From assembly GCF_003001995.1 (NCBI RefSeq), contig NZ_PVNB01000004.1, positions 1 through 64,000 on the forward strand: DNA of 64,000 nt, given 5' to 3'. This DNA is from Orenia metallireducens. Lineage in GTDB: Bacteria > Bacillota > Halanaerobiia > Halobacteroidales > Halobacteroidaceae. The position numbers were made by a program, and so were the translations under genes. Shown here piece by piece: positions 63,521-64,000 of the stretch; within the stretch, counting starts at the first letter, position 1, and each line of letters begins with the position of its first letter. The notes beneath the pieces were generated by a model, which saw nothing but the letters and a program-made list of their open reading frames with translations, made no database searches and was not told the DNA's origin.

Positions 63521-64000
63521 ATGATAAATATGAAAGTAGAGGCTTTAGAGATAAAGGATGAGATTATTAAGATTAGGCGAGAGATTCATGCCAACCCTGA
63601 ATTGGGCTTTGAAGAATGGGAGACTGCAAAGCTAGTAGCTGATTACTTAAGGTCTTTAGGCTTAGAGGTAGAGGAAGGGGTAGCAAGAACTGGAGTTGTA
63701 GGCTTTTTAGAAGGTAAGAACAGAGACAAGGTAGTTGCTATTAGAGCAGACATGGATGCTCTACCAATCAAGGAGCAGAATCATTGTGACTACAAATCAA
63801 ATAATGAAGGGAAGATGCATGCCTGTGGTCATGACTCCCATACTGCAATGGTCTTAGGTGTAGCCAAGTTACTGACTAAATTCAAAGAAGAACTAGAGGG
63901 GAGCGTCAAATTCATCTTCCAACCAAATGAGGAGCAGACTGAAATGCCTGGTGGTGCAGAGACTATGATTGCAGAAGGGGTGTTAGAAAAGCCAAAGGTA
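63521..64000 (+). CDS. M20-family amidohydrolase, truncated by window end
   Basis: First 160 codons of an M20D peptidase/N-acyl-amino-acid amidohydrolase. Seen: IRREIHANPELGFEEWETAK, RADMDALPI and the metal motif MHACGHDSHTAM, then FQPNEE. AAGAGGTGG precedes ATG 63521. Typical members are about 390 residues, so some 230 residues lie beyond the window. It may deacylate N-acetyl amino acids or hippurate-like substrates; substrate not assignable. Confidence 0.92.
   Translation, partial: MINMKVEALEIKDEIIKIRREIHANPELGFEEWETAKLVADYLRSLGLEVEEGVARTGVVGFLEGKNRDKVVAIRADMDALPIKEQNHCDYKSNNEGKMHACGHDSHTAMVLGVAKLLTKFKEELEGSVKFIFQPNEEQTEMPGGAETMIAEGVLEKPKV

Overview
ORGANISM. Low-GC, AT-rich DNA with strong AGGAGG ribosome binding sites, extended -10 (TGn-TATAAT) promoters, a guanine riboswitch and PTS regulation through HPr Ser46 points to a Firmicute. 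Two products are built for an outer membrane: a signal-peptide beta-barrel porin ending in an aromatic residue (21086-22405) and a metalloprotease/propeller/barrel protein (60781-63351). A diderm, anaerobic, sugar-fermenting Firmicute of the Halanaerobiales type (Orenia/Halobacteroides-like) is my best inference; no rRNA or tRNA is present to prove it. I saw no recognisable transposase, phage gene or CRISPR array. LAYOUT. (1) 1-3646: guanine riboswitch plus NCS2 purine permease, then a chemoreceptor behind a 49-bp perfect palindrome containing a Fur-like box. (2) 3994-26780: two related beta-glucoside/cellobiose PTS loci. The first has 6-phosphogluconolactonase, a HutC-type GntR regulator, two nearly identical GH4 6-phospho-beta-glucosidases, SemiSWEET, a HAD phosphatase/mutase, an MFS carrier, PTS IIB-IIC-IIA, HPr, a GH1 enzyme and an AEC carrier. 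After a second NCS2 permease the second locus has IIB-IIC-porin-IIA, GH1, HPr and a second GntR regulator. HutC-type operators with the core GTATAGAC lie in the leaders. (3) 26490-31263: YerC-like regulator, DUF389-type membrane protein, cysteine synthase, cation/proton antiporter and a Cys-rich ParB-like protein. (4) 31501-38303: a gluconate / 2-keto-3-deoxygluconate operon (IclR and FadR-type GntR regulators, GntP permease, KDG kinase, KDPG aldolase, IlvD/Edd dehydratase), i.e. a semi-phosphorylative Entner-Doudoroff route, with visible operators for both regulators. (5) 39055-42391: an orphan periplasmic sugar-binding lipoprotein followed by a Cache-domain chemoreceptor. (6) 42591-55176: the most interesting region, a complete-looking route from sulfate to homocysteine. 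A ThiS-like sulfur carrier with a C-terminal tail after its GG, an E1-like activating enzyme, a JAMM protease, a sulfite reductase fused to a helical domain and a TusA domain, O-acetylhomoserine sulfhydrylase, APS kinase, an SLC13 transporter, an unknown protein, ATP sulfurylase, AprA and AprB, then LuxS. (7) 55412-64000: MarR with an FMN-split-barrel protein, pirin, AmtB/GlnK, a small chemoreceptor, the outer-membrane metalloprotease and the start of an M20 amidohydrolase. HOW IT WORKS TOGETHER. Beta-glucosides would cross the outer membrane by the porin, be phosphorylated by the PTS with locus-encoded HPr copies, and be cleaved by GH4/GH1 enzymes. Sulfate would enter through the SLC13 carrier, be activated by Sat, reduced to sulfite by AprAB and to sulfide by the siroheme reductase, loaded on the carrier as a thiocarboxylate and used to make homocysteine; LuxS feeds back homocysteine from the methyl cycle. 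Between genes, especially from 40 kb on, lie several families of palindromic repeats, including at least six copies of an element with inverted ends around the word GATATTGCGACACTTTT, often nested in other repeats.
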